Source of the DNA: a virus
IMG/VR virus record: IMGVR_UViG_3300017746_000010
Span: 1 to 62,711 of that record
Strand: one strand, 5' to 3'
Length of the DNA stretch: 62,711 nt
The translations under genes and the position numbers were made by a program. Numbering within the stretch: the stretch's first letter is position 1; each line of letters begins with the position of its first letter. Shown in pieces: positions 8,132 through 16,667 of the stretch. The notes under the pieces were generated by a model, which worked only from the letters and a program-made list of their open reading frames with translations, had not been told where the DNA came from and ran no database searches.

Positions 8132-9388
8132 TTAATTTAATAAAAAATCTTTGGCAAATAATACTCTTTTATTAGTGTCAGGAGGGTATGGTATTTTTTG
8201 ATATATATCTTCACTTACCCACCAGTCTTCATATGGACTATTATTATCTGGAGAGATGTTACCTGCCATTAAAACATAACCCGCTTCTTGTAATAATTTC
8301 CTTGATTTATCTCTATAACTTTTACTATTATCACAATAATAATCATGTTCATAAGTTATAATTCCAAATTGTAACTCATTAAAATTAATTTTTTGTAAAA
8401 CTTTATAGGTATTGCTAGCTGGGTCTACATCTAATTGTAGATAATCTATATAACGTGAATTTATATGTTCATCACATATTTTTGTATAATCAGCAAATCT
8501 AGCATCTTGATCTAAACAAATATCATTTGGTCTTTGTTCTTTCCATAATTTAAGAAATTCTTTACTTATATCTAGTGATACACCTTTATAACCCCATGCT
8601 TTTAATAATGCTGTGTTATTACCATAGTAAGGACGTCCAGCACCTATTTCTAAATAAGTACCATTTTTCTTACCATCTAATGCAGATAAAACAAACATAT
8701 CTTGATAACATTGAGAATAGTTTTCTTTTACATTTATAGCCCCTTTAAATTGATATTTTAAATTTTTATAATCGGAGTTTTTATAAGGTAATAAATCATG
8801 CCAAGTAGTTTGTTCAGGTCTTTTATCAATTAAATTAAAATTAATACAATTATTAATTACAGTCTCTCTATGTTTTTCGTCTACATAAGGATTATTATAT
8901 AATTCTAACCATATTTGTTCTGATAGTTTTCTTTGACCAATATACCAACATACAAATGCTTTTTGGAATCTTAATTCCCATTCTCCTTTATAACCAACAT
9001 CATAAGGTAAAGGATCTTCATAAACATATTGTAATCCTAAATCAGCATACATATTAGCTATCATCCATTCTTCTCTTTCACTGTACCATCTACATAAAAA
9101 TAAATAAGCTTCTGGTCTAGTAGGTAAATAAGCTATAGCTTGTTCTAATTGACCTTTTTCATATTTTTTACGTCTTTTTGTTCTATTTAATTGTAACCAA
9201 GTTTTTAAAATGCCATTATAAGCTAGTACTGGGTCTGAGTCATATGTTAATTCTGATGCTCTTAAAAAATAAGATAATGCAGCTGCTCCTTGACCTATGT
9301 TTTCATATTCTTGACCTAATTCAGCATTAACATAAGGATCTAATGGATCCTGAATATATTTGTGTAAGTATTCTTTTAGTCTTTCCAT
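8132..9388 (-). CDS. TPR-like protein with FkbM-type methyltransferase domain
   Basis: The 418-residue protein has two halves. Residues 1-190 are helical with repeated tetratricopeptide-like units; the DPYVNAELGQEYENIGQGAA stretch is typical. Residues 225-418 form an S-adenosylmethionine-dependent methyltransferase of the FkbM kind: CYQDMFVLS, YLEIGAG (245-251), a VSLDIS acidic strand, and LQLDVD (318-322) in place of the family's usual IKIDVEG. FkbM enzymes commonly O-methylate sugars. It is the last gene of the sugar cassette and abuts the propeller gene by one base, so capping of a glycan by methylation is a sensible inference. Confidence 0.8.
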   Translation of the reverse strand: MERLKEYLHKYIQDPLDPYVNAELGQEYENIGQGAAALSYFLRASELTYDSDPVLAYNGILKTWLQLNRTKRRKKYEKGQLEQAIAYLPTRPEAYLFLCRWYSEREEWMIANMYADLGLQYVYEDPLPYDVGYKGEWELRFQKAFVCWYIGQRKLSEQIWLELYNNPYVDEKHRETVINNCINFNLIDKRPEQTTWHDLLPYKNSDYKNLKYQFKGAINVKENYSQCYQDMFVLSALDGKKNGTYLEIGAGRPYYGNNTALLKAWGYKGVSLDISKEFLKLWKEQRPNDICLDQDARFADYTKICDEHINSRYIDYLQLDVDPASNTYKVLQKINFNELQFGIITYEHDYYCDNSKSYRDKSRKLLQEAGYVLMAGNISPDNNSPYEDWWVSEDIYQKIPYPPDTNKRVLFAKDFLLN

Positions 9389-10404
9389 TATAATCCGTTA
9401 TTAATCCAATCATTTCTATTTAACCATCCTAATTTATTTAATAATTTAGTTGGCATTTTTAATGCATAAGCAGCATTATCTTGATAACCATATGTTATAA
9501 TAAAATTGTCATCTTTTATAGCTAAACCACAAGCAAATTCAATTTTAGCAGCCATAAATTTAAATGGTAATGAAACTGCCTCTAAATTCCAATCTTTATC
9601 CCAAATAACAAATCTATGGTAATATTGAGCATCTTTATGATATCCTGGGTTATGATAGAAATCTACTTCATGTGTTACACATATTCTACTTCCATTTTTC
9701 CAAGGTATTACTTGTGATCCTCCTCTTAATTCAAATGGAACTTTTAAGTTATATGGTTTAGTTATAACAATTTTACTTGTTTTATTAACAGGATCGATTT
9801 TAGCTATTTCTAAATTATTAGCCCATTTAATAAAATGCATTGGCATATCTAATATAGGCATCCAATTTTTTTCTAAATAAGTTGGTACTGGTGGTTCAAT
9901 TCTATCTCTTGTTACTTCCTCACAAGTATCATGTGTCCAATTTACTTCACATAATTCCATTCTACCTTCACCATCAGGTTTAACATCACGCCTTACACCA
10001 CAAGCATATAAAATATCATTCCATCTAAATACTCTAACATCTTCTAAACCAATAAATGTCCATTTTGGTTTAATATCATGTTTTGAAGTATCTATTTTTT
10101 GATGTGTTTTAACTTCTAAGGTATCAGGATCTAATTTACATAAATAATTTCCTGTTCTTAATACAATATCATCTTCAGGATTTAAATAAGCTAAACAACC
10201 CCAAACACAATAGAAATTCTGGTTAAATTCACTATGATATAAAGAATAATGTACGTGTCTAATATTAGCTATAATATCATCATTATCATCTATAAAAACA
10301 GATACATTGCATAAACCTGTACCATCAGTTAGGTTACCAGGTATTATTAAGGGTGAAATTGAACCCCCGTTATCTATAACAATTTTCGCTAAATTATCTA
10401 TCAT
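9388..10404 (-). CDS. predicted beta-propeller, glycoside hydrolase/phosphorylase-like
   Basis: The 338-residue protein consists of repeated beta blades: NVSVFIDDNDDIIANIRHVH, GLEDVRVFRWNDILYACG, SQVIPWKNGSRICVTHEV, and FACGLAIKDDNFIITYG. The GLEDVRVF segment followed by an Arg-rich strand is reminiscent of GH43/GH130-like five-bladed propellers, where such Asp and Glu residues act in catalysis. I cannot prove enzymatic activity. It sits between an FkbM methyltransferase and a 2OG oxygenase inside the sugar cassette, so glycan trimming, binding or phosphorolysis is a reasonable guess. Confidence 0.55.
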   Translation of the reverse strand: MIDNLAKIVIDNGGSISPLIIPGNLTDGTGLCNVSVFIDDNDDIIANIRHVHYSLYHSEFNQNFYCVWGCLAYLNPEDDIVLRTGNYLCKLDPDTLEVKTHQKIDTSKHDIKPKWTFIGLEDVRVFRWNDILYACGVRRDVKPDGEGRMELCEVNWTHDTCEEVTRDRIEPPVPTYLEKNWMPILDMPMHFIKWANNLEIAKIDPVNKTSKIVITKPYNLKVPFELRGGSQVIPWKNGSRICVTHEVDFYHNPGYHKDAQYYHRFVIWDKDWNLEAVSLPFKFMAAKIEFACGLAIKDDNFIITYGYQDNAAYALKMPTKLLNKLGWLNRNDWINNGL

Positions 10405-10407
10405 ATT

Positions 10408-10998
10408 TTATTTATAATGTCCTCCACCTAACCATAATACGAAAGATTTTCTGGTTCCCCTAGTAACTGGTGTAACTCTATGCATTAAATAAGAAGGAAA
10501 TAATACAACACAACCTGCATTTCTTTCAGCTTTTTCAAATGGGCCTTCCATACTTCCACCTCTAAATAATTCTAAATCTCCTCCTTCATATTCATCAGGT
10601 TCTGATAATTGTACTGTAATTGAAACTTTTCTTTTTGATAACAATCCAGGCCCAATGTCAGCATGCCAATCATAATGTCCAGCAGGTGCATGATATTCTG
10701 TATATTGTATCATTTCTGGTATCTGATTTAAATCAAAATGCCATATAGCATTATTAGCTGTTACAGCCATATTTGCTAATTTTTCATATAACCAAAACCA
10801 ATCTCCATTTTGTGGTATCCATTTAATATTTGATTTTCTTACTTTTTTATTATCTCCAGCAGTTGTAGCTTCATTCCAAGGTAAAGTATAAACATCATCC
10901 TCAATTTTATCTAATTCAGCTTTGCTAAATCCTTCTTTAAAAAAATAATAATTTTGAGAATCAGTTTCTTGTTGATCAAAAGTATAATTTAAATTCAT
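10408..10998 (-). CDS. 2-oxoglutarate/Fe(II) oxygenase, prolyl-4-hydroxylase-like
   Basis: All expected residues of the double-stranded beta-helix fold are present in this 196-residue protein: HAD with His112 and Asp114, distal His173 in LMHRVTPV, and Arg183 in GTRKSF for binding 2-oxoglutarate. YEGGDLELF is the usual mid-fold strand. The length fits the PKHD/P4H group of protein or amino-acid hydroxylases. The substrate is unknown. The gene lies in the sugar cassette just downstream of collagen-like fibre genes, so hydroxylation of Lys or Pro in Gly-X-Y repeats is a testable idea. Confidence 0.85.
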   Translation of the reverse strand: MNLNYTFDQQETDSQNYYFFKEGFSKAELDKIEDDVYTLPWNEATTAGDNKKVRKSNIKWIPQNGDWFWLYEKLANMAVTANNAIWHFDLNQIPEMIQYTEYHAPAGHYDWHADIGPGLLSKRKVSITVQLSEPDEYEGGDLELFRGGSMEGPFEKAERNAGCVVLFPSYLMHRVTPVTRGTRKSFVLWLGGGHYK

Positions 10999-11861
10999 TA
11001 TATATTATTTAATATTTGTTTTTCGTTAAAAATACTATCTGTACTTTTATAAGGCATATATACTAAAGGTTCAATTAAACTAAACCCTTCATAACAAGTA
11101 TAAGGTAAAGCTACTTCATATTCATTTCTTATTATATTATTATGAAGTTCATAACCAAATTCATTGGGTGATGTAGTTACCCAACATACTGTTGAAGGTA
11201 AATTTAATGCCGTAGCCATATGTTGAGCAAAACTATCTATAAATATTCTTTTATCTGATTTTAATAATAATTTTGCTATTGATATCATATCACCATCTGC
11301 TACTATAGTATTATCATATGATATTCTTTGTTTAGGTCCTTTTATATGATAAATATCATATTCATCTTTATATTTTTCAACTATTTTATTTACTATATTA
11401 GCTGGTATGTCTCTAGACCAATTATAATTGTATAACTCTGTTTCAGTACCTCCATTAGGATGAAGAACCATTATAGGTCTTTTCTTTTCAAATACTTCAA
11501 ATTTTTGGGCTTCAGCATATAATTCATCTGGGAGATGTAAGTTGGGGATTTCATCATTATAATCTAAATCATATAGATTTGCCCAAACCTCAATTAAATG
11601 TTTTTTCTTAGTAATCATATCAGAATGGTGATATGGATCTAATACCATTACTTTATCATAATCATGACCTTTATCAATATAAAATTTTCTGTTTTTAATA
11701 TTATCTAATTCATCAATATAAGGAATAAACTGGAATATTTCTGGATTTGATGCTAATACTGTTAAGTTGCTATCAGGGTATTTATTTTTAATGAGTTCAA
11801 CTATTACAGTTGCTGCTATATTTTTACCTATCCCTCCTGGTACTTCAAAAACTATATTCAT
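10998..11861 (-). CDS. GT9-like glycosyltransferase (heptosyltransferase family)
   Basis: The 287-residue protein looks like a GT-B enzyme of family 9. GGIGKNIAATVI (9-20) is the N-terminal loop and helix that accepts substrate; LHPNGG (133-138) and FIDSFAQHMATALNLPS (207-223) match the nucleotide-sugar binding part, where D-S-x-x-x-H-x-A is typical. It is shorter than bacterial WaaF/WaaC (about 350). It would add a heptose or related sugar, acceptor unknown. Overlaps by one or four bases with both flanking oxygenase genes imply co-translation with them. Confidence 0.75.
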   Translation of the reverse strand: MNIVFEVPGGIGKNIAATVIVELIKNKYPDSNLTVLASNPEIFQFIPYIDELDNIKNRKFYIDKGHDYDKVMVLDPYHHSDMITKKKHLIEVWANLYDLDYNDEIPNLHLPDELYAEAQKFEVFEKKRPIMVLHPNGGTETELYNYNWSRDIPANIVNKIVEKYKDEYDIYHIKGPKQRISYDNTIVADGDMISIAKLLLKSDKRIFIDSFAQHMATALNLPSTVCWVTTSPNEFGYELHNNIIRNEYEVALPYTCYEGFSLIEPLVYMPYKSTDSIFNEKQILNNI

Positions 11862-12541
11862 ACTTGTATATTAAAATTAATTACTGCTCTATGTTTTTTA
11901 CCATAAAATGGTTCTACTGAATGTACAATATCATGTGGCCAAATTAAGAGCATTCCTGCTTTTGGTCTAACAAAATGTTTTTCTCCTCTAACATGAAAAG
12001 CAAATACACCACTATAAGGATGATCTTTAATTGGTTCACCATCACTTAAATAATATCCACCTGAGTACATATTAGGTTTTTCTTCACTAAATTGCCATCT
12101 ATTATGATTATGAGCATTATGTCCTCTACCTTCAGTTGGTTCATAATACTGTAGCCAACTTTCAGTTATAATTGGTGTTTTTGATGTACCTATTAATTCT
12201 TGAAATGCACTTTTTATTCTTCTATTAATAACAAATACATCTGTATTTTTTGATTCTAAAAAATCATTAGGGTTAACATAAAATCTACTTCCAATAGGTT
12301 GTAATTCATGTTTTTCTACCCATTCATCTTGTCTATCATAATTTACTTCATAATTAGATTGTCTTTCATCATCGTACTGCCCAGGCAATTCTTGACCCAT
12401 TCTTCTTTGCTCAGCATCTAATATATTTAAACCATACTGATATGCTGCTTTAGTTATAACATCATTTTCATATACCCTTTTATAAACTGGTATAGGTGCT
12501 AAATTAAATATATTTTCCTTACTTGTTGGATGAAATATCAT
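11858..12541 (-). CDS. second 2OG/Fe(II) oxygenase, TIGR02466-like
   Basis: The 227-residue protein has a His-rich block HNAHNHNR (141-148), a SGGYYLSDGEP strand (160-170), then LLIWPHDIVHSVEPF with His207 and HRAVINFNI with Arg218. This order (histidines, SGxYYL, WP-x-x-x-x-H, RxxxxFN) is what I recall of the putative 2OG-Fe(II) oxygenase family TIGR02466. The HxD pair of classical hydroxylases is not evident; H144/H146 may serve instead, so activity is less certain than for the 10408-10998 enzyme. Two oxygenases separated only by a glycosyltransferase suggest hydroxylation coupled to glycosylation. Confidence 0.7.
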   Translation of the reverse strand: MIFHPTSKENIFNLAPIPVYKRVYENDVITKAAYQYGLNILDAEQRRMGQELPGQYDDERQSNYEVNYDRQDEWVEKHELQPIGSRFYVNPNDFLESKNTDVFVINRRIKSAFQELIGTSKTPIITESWLQYYEPTEGRGHNAHNHNRWQFSEEKPNMYSGGYYLSDGEPIKDHPYSGVFAFHVRGEKHFVRPKAGMLLIWPHDIVHSVEPFYGKKHRAVINFNIQV

Positions 12542-13115
12542 AATTTTTTAAAGTTGTTATATCAGAGTCTTCCCCTGGGTTGGTGGTAAAATACGGACTT
12601 TTTATCTGATCTACACGGAATTTTTCAGATTTTCTTAATTCCCAAAATGACCAATCTAATCCTACTTTTAATTTAGCTTTTTTTACAATGTAATCTTTCA
12701 TCTTTTTAGCTCCAGATGGCCAAACTATATAAGCTGCTATTGATGGTGTATCTTTTATTAACCAAAAAGCATCTAAATCATTAACTTCTGATAATGTTTC
12801 AAATAAATGTTTTGGGATAGTCCAATTTGTGTCTAAAGAAACATCGTCTTCAAAAATAAAATATGGTAAATCTTGTTTTGAACATTCATCTAATAAATTT
12901 AAATGCATATAATTTGCACAAACTAAAGATGGAATATGAATACCATATTTTTCATATTCATTACCTTTAATCATTTTTTTATCATAAGCTGTTAGCTTAT
13001 ATTCTTTTCCATCTAATGCATCTACAAATTCAAATGGAACGTGTTTAAACAGATTAGACATTTTTTCACGTCTATCTTGACGTCTTTTTAATGATATTAC
13101 TTTTACTTTATACAT
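12519..13115 (-). CDS. GT25 family glycosyltransferase (LPS / collagen galactosyltransferase type)
   Basis: The 198-residue protein opens with VKVISLKRRQDRREKM (4-19), the signature N-terminus of GT25, followed by FVDALDGKEY (30-39) and FIFEDDVSLD (87-95), where EDD is the metal/nucleotide-sugar motif. GT25 holds bacterial lipooligosaccharide galactosyltransferases and the animal collagen beta-galactosyltransferases that act on hydroxylysine. It is short for the family, so only the catalytic core is present. It overlaps the oxygenase gene 11858-12541 by 23 bases, tying the two reactions together genetically. Confidence 0.85.
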   Translation of the reverse strand: MYKVKVISLKRRQDRREKMSNLFKHVPFEFVDALDGKEYKLTAYDKKMIKGNEYEKYGIHIPSLVCANYMHLNLLDECSKQDLPYFIFEDDVSLDTNWTIPKHLFETLSEVNDLDAFWLIKDTPSIAAYIVWPSGAKKMKDYIVKKAKLKVGLDWSFWELRKSEKFRVDQIKSPYFTTNPGEDSDITTLKNYDISSNK

Positions 13116-14187
13116 TGTTTATTAATTTTAATTGATTTAAATCTTGATTGTAAAGTCCTGTTTTAAATCCTCGGTGTAAAGGTACATAAAATTGAACGCT
13201 TTGCCCAATTTCTTTACCTACTTCTATTGCTTTTGTTTGTGCTTCATCAAATATTTCCCAATTATCTTTATTACAAAAAACATTTTTTGGTAATTGTGTG
13301 TTTAAACCTTCTAAGTATGTAGGGGAAAATTGAATGTGGGGTGCTCCTACTTCTTTTGCAAATTTAACCATATCCGAAAGTTCATGTAAATTCCACATAT
13401 TAATATTATTTGATATAAATGATTCATCCCATCTATTTTCTTCTTTACATTTTTTAAAATAATGAATTAGATTTCTTTTTACAAGATGGAATTTATTTAC
13501 TTTTCTTACTTTAATATATGTTTCAGGTGTTGCGGCATCTACTGAAAAACCAAGTGTTGTTTTTTTAACATATTCATGATATTTTTTCTGAACTTTAGGA
13601 TTAAATAATGTAACATTACAAAATGTCCATAATAATATTTTTTCTCTATATTTTTTAAATTCTAATTTATCTAAAACATCAAATATTTGTCCTTTAAAAA
13701 ATGGTTCTATAATCCCTAACACTGATATAGCTTCAAGATAAGGCATAGCAGGTTTAATAAATTTTAACATTTCATCTGTTCTATCTGGGATTGTACCATC
13801 TATATAAGCTTTCATCCACCCTTCATCTGATCGAGGACACATAGCACAAGCTGTTTTTCTTGTTGGATTTTTACCTCCTATATTACACATCCTAGGAGAT
13901 AATGCAAATTCAATTTGTTTAGGATATTTTGTTACAAATACATCATGACTTCTATTTAGTTCAGTCTTATAATGAGGGCACTCATTATTATTACACATAG
14001 AATGTAAGTTTTTATTTAATGTAGCTACTTTTACTTCTTTTAGTAATTGGCCTTTATATAATTCTTCTAAAGATTTCCCTTCATCAAAAATATTACCGTA
14101 ATGAGTTGATTGATGACAGCATGATTGATATCTTCCATCATAATCAAGTTTAATTCTATCAAAAGGTAAATTACAATACGATTTCAT
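13108..14187 (-). CDS. radical SAM-like protein with N-terminal SPASM-like Cys cluster
   Basis: The 359-residue protein has an N-terminal CNLPFDRIKLDYDGRYQSCC block (5-24), which is how SPASM auxiliary-cluster domains usually begin. More Cys occur at 65 and 70. C101, C114 and C117 precede a TIM-barrel-like region with EAISVLGIIEPF and GFSVDAATPETYIKVRK, which are typical radical SAM strands. The spacing C-x12-C-x2-C is not the usual C-x3-C-x2-C, and the domain order (SPASM first) is reversed. Likely substrates are a peptide or sugar; the position in the glycan cassette favours modification of a fibre or glycan. Confidence 0.7.
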   Translation of the reverse strand: MKSYCNLPFDRIKLDYDGRYQSCCHQSTHYGNIFDEGKSLEELYKGQLLKEVKVATLNKNLHSMCNNNECPHYKTELNRSHDVFVTKYPKQIEFALSPRMCNIGGKNPTRKTACAMCPRSDEGWMKAYIDGTIPDRTDEMLKFIKPAMPYLEAISVLGIIEPFFKGQIFDVLDKLEFKKYREKILLWTFCNVTLFNPKVQKKYHEYVKKTTLGFSVDAATPETYIKVRKVNKFHLVKRNLIHYFKKCKEENRWDESFISNNINMWNLHELSDMVKFAKEVGAPHIQFSPTYLEGLNTQLPKNVFCNKDNWEIFDEAQTKAIEVGKEIGQSVQFYVPLHRGFKTGLYNQDLNQLKLINNV

Positions 14188-14999
14188 TAAATATGTTCTA
14201 AATGTGGTTTATAATCAATCTGTGTCCTTATATAATCATTAAATTCTGTTTGAATTTTATTTATATCTTTTGTATCATCTGGTTTTAGCCTTTCATATGA
14301 TACTCCTAAAACATAATCTGGGTGGTATTTTTCAATATATTCTTCCATAGTGCAATTAGCATATTTCCACATTGCAAATTCTTCTACTAATCCTTTTATA
14401 TCATTTTCTCTAGTTATTTTAAGTAAATCTGCACCAAAGTTTTTATCTCTGGAATAAACACAACCAAAATTAGGTATAACTAAACCATCACCCCATTTCC
14501 AATGATAATGTTGTATTTGATTTTCTAATGTTGATAAATTATCAATTAAATAATAATATGATTCATCGTTTTGTAAAATTGGATGGTCTTCAGGAATGGC
14601 ATCTAGTAATGCTGCCATTGGTTCTTTATAATGAGCATATAAAGCAACTTGTGTTTCTTTTTTACTTAATAAATTATAAAACTCTTTGTCTAAAGGTTTT
14701 AATATAAAACAATCCCAATCTAACATTAATACTTCTCCCCAATGTTTTAATGCTAAATCAAGTACAATTAATTTTCTTCCAAATATATTGCCTCCTTTAA
14801 ATTCTTGAGATGACATACTTATACAAGTATACCCTCTTGATTCTAATTCTTCTTTATTTCTATCACCCCAAACATATACTACTTCATTATCATATAAAGG
14901 TATTTTAGGAATATCTGTTTGCATTAACTCCTGGTTATTGCCCCACCAACTTCTTATTATTTTTATATTAGACATGTTCGAAATATGGTTTAATTTCAA
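14187..14999 (-). CDS. DxD glycosyltransferase-like protein, paralogue 1
   Basis: The 270-residue protein has a GT-A-like layout: VVYVWG near residue 42, FGRKLIVLDLAL (73-84), then EVLMLDWDCFILKPLD (89-104) in which DWD acts as the metal-binding DxD. It is clearly related to the next protein; both share the FGRKL, DWDC and GLV-PNFG-VY-RD blocks. Comparison favours a start at Met9 (14975) rather than Met1 (14999), which would cut the overlap with the neighbour from 32 to 8 bases. Donor sugar and acceptor are unknown. Confidence 0.7.
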   Translation of the reverse strand: MKLNHISNMSNIKIIRSWWGNNQELMQTDIPKIPLYDNEVVYVWGDRNKEELESRGYTCISMSSQEFKGGNIFGRKLIVLDLALKHWGEVLMLDWDCFILKPLDKEFYNLLSKKETQVALYAHYKEPMAALLDAIPEDHPILQNDESYYYLIDNLSTLENQIQHYHWKWGDGLVIPNFGCVYSRDKNFGADLLKITRENDIKGLVEEFAMWKYANCTMEEYIEKYHPDYVLGVSYERLKPDDTKDINKIQTEFNDYIRTQIDYKPHLEHI

Positions 15000-15711
15000 T
15001 TTTAGTATCTAACCATTTACTAAATTTTCTTGATTCTTCATGTAATTTACAATCTAAAATTATCATTTCATCACTTCTACCTTTTAATAAAGGTGTACAA
15101 TATTTTTTAATAAATTCTTCTAGGGTACAATCAGCATAAAGTAAAGTAGCAAACTCATCTACTACAGTTGTTAATTTTTCTTTAATAGCTATATCAATTA
15201 ATTTTTTTGCAAATGATTTGTCTCTACAATATACAAAACCAAAATTAGGAGCTACTAATCCATCTTTCCATTCCCATCCATATTTCCTAAACCCTTCTTG
15301 TAGTAAATCCATTTCTTCTATGAATTTATAAGATTGATTTTGTCCAACTAAATCTAATATAGCTTCTTTTGTATCTTTATGTTGAAGATATAGTGGCATT
15401 TGTATTGGTTTTTGCCTTAATATCTTATAAAATTCATCATCAAACGGTTTTAATTGATAACAATCCCAATCTAATAAAATAACTTCACCAAATTCTTGTA
15501 GTGCTAAATCTAGACATTGTAATTTTCTTCCAAAAGTATTCCATTCATTATTAAAAATTTCTTCTTTAACTACTCGTATTTCAAATCCTCGGGCTTTTAA
15601 TTCCCAGTAAAAATCCATACTGTAAACATAGACAATTTCATCTTTAAGTAAGGGGATTCTAGGTATTTCATTGTTTATTTTATCTCCCCAGTGTACTCTA
15701 ATTATTTTCAT
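14968..15711 (-). CDS. DxD glycosyltransferase-like protein, paralogue 2
   Basis: This 247-residue protein is the tandem duplicate of the 14187-14999 product. It begins MKIIRVHWGDK, has FGRKLQCLDLALQEFGEV (60-77), LLDWDCYQLKP (79-89) with the DWD motif, and DGLVAPNFGFVYCRDKSF later. The two have drifted considerably while keeping the catalytic core, so they probably transfer to different acceptors or use different sugars. The start at 15711 overlaps the previous gene by 14 bases. Confidence 0.7.
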   Translation of the reverse strand: MKIIRVHWGDKINNEIPRIPLLKDEIVYVYSMDFYWELKARGFEIRVVKEEIFNNEWNTFGRKLQCLDLALQEFGEVILLDWDCYQLKPFDDEFYKILRQKPIQMPLYLQHKDTKEAILDLVGQNQSYKFIEEMDLLQEGFRKYGWEWKDGLVAPNFGFVYCRDKSFAKKLIDIAIKEKLTTVVDEFATLLYADCTLEEFIKKYCTPLLKGRSDEMIILDCKLHEESRKFSKWLDTKIEIKPYFEHV

Positions 15712-16666
15712 GATAGTCTCTCCAATGTTTTTCCCATCTTATATCTTGTAGATACTTACCACAATCTAAAATTTCAACTGCTTCTTTAAACCAGCGTTTA
15801 ATAGCTAAATTTTGGGTATTAATTTTATCTAACCATACATGCTCAAAATCAACTTGTTTTTTAATATCTGGTTTTAAAGGTGTATACCATTTTTCTGCTT
15901 TACCTTTGTATCTTTGATCTCCATTTACAATATTATGATGAGATAGTGATACTTGATTAGATAAAGAATTTACTTTATAATCATTTTCTCTAATAATATG
16001 ACCTAAAATACCTTGATCAGTTAATAACCAAAACCATTCAGGAATATGTTCACCATTAGTAGTTACTAATTTTTTATGCCAAGTATGGTACTGTTTAAGT
16101 AAATCCATATTGTTGACACATAAAAAAGATGTATTAGGAGACCAATCATCTGTATTATAATTTTCTATCCAAGGTATATGGGTTATTTCTTTTTCAAATT
16201 TTTCTTTGTCAAAATAGTAATAACCTCTACCAATTTCCCAATGTGCAATAGTTAAATCATCTTCTTCAACCCAACTAGGTAATCTTTCTCTTATAATCAT
16301 ATCCTGATCTAAAAATACAAAAGGTTCTGATTGATGAGCTAAACATTTTATTTTACCACTTGTCCAAAAATAAGCAGCATCTATGTTTGATTTAGAATAA
16401 TTATTTAAAAATTTTATATCAATATCATCATATAAATCTAATAAACCGAATCTTTGGTAAAATGAAGCACCAATAGAATCAGTATACAATTTAATTGGAC
16501 CATTGTTAATCCTCCATTGCCTAGCAGACACTATTGTATATAATATTTGATAATCTAATTGAGTATAAACTTGGGAATTTAAATTTTTTAAAGTCTCAAA
16601 ACCATGTCCCCTTAATCTATGTTTTTCAAAGAAAGGTTTTGTCCAATTTACGTGTATTGCTTTCAT
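15698..16666 (-). CDS. glycosyltransferase-like protein (DUF6734-like), paralogue A
   Basis: The 322-residue protein begins MKAIHVNWTKPFF. It has PIKLYTDSIGASFYQRFGLL (57-76), FWTSGKIKCLA (100-110) and FVFLDQDMII (116-125) with DQD as a DxD motif. I recall this YTD, W-SGK, D-x-D series from DUF6734 proteins of Bacteroidota, which appear to be GT-A enzymes. It shares the FW-SGK and DxD blocks with the following gene, from which it is separated by one base. Role in the cassette: probably one step in building a glycan. Confidence 0.65.
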   Translation of the reverse strand: MKAIHVNWTKPFFEKHRLRGHGFETLKNLNSQVYTQLDYQILYTIVSARQWRINNGPIKLYTDSIGASFYQRFGLLDLYDDIDIKFLNNYSKSNIDAAYFWTSGKIKCLAHQSEPFVFLDQDMIIRERLPSWVEEDDLTIAHWEIGRGYYYFDKEKFEKEITHIPWIENYNTDDWSPNTSFLCVNNMDLLKQYHTWHKKLVTTNGEHIPEWFWLLTDQGILGHIIRENDYKVNSLSNQVSLSHHNIVNGDQRYKGKAEKWYTPLKPDIKKQVDFEHVWLDKINTQNLAIKRWFKEAVEILDCGKYLQDIRWEKHWRDYHENN

Positions 16667-16667
16667 A

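Noticed and set aside
10408-12541. Oxygenases as TET/JBP-like DNA base hydroxylases
   Set aside because: The motif context (PKHD/P4H-like and TIGR02466-like) and the glycan cassette setting fit protein or small-molecule hydroxylases better, and no DNA base-modifying partner is present.
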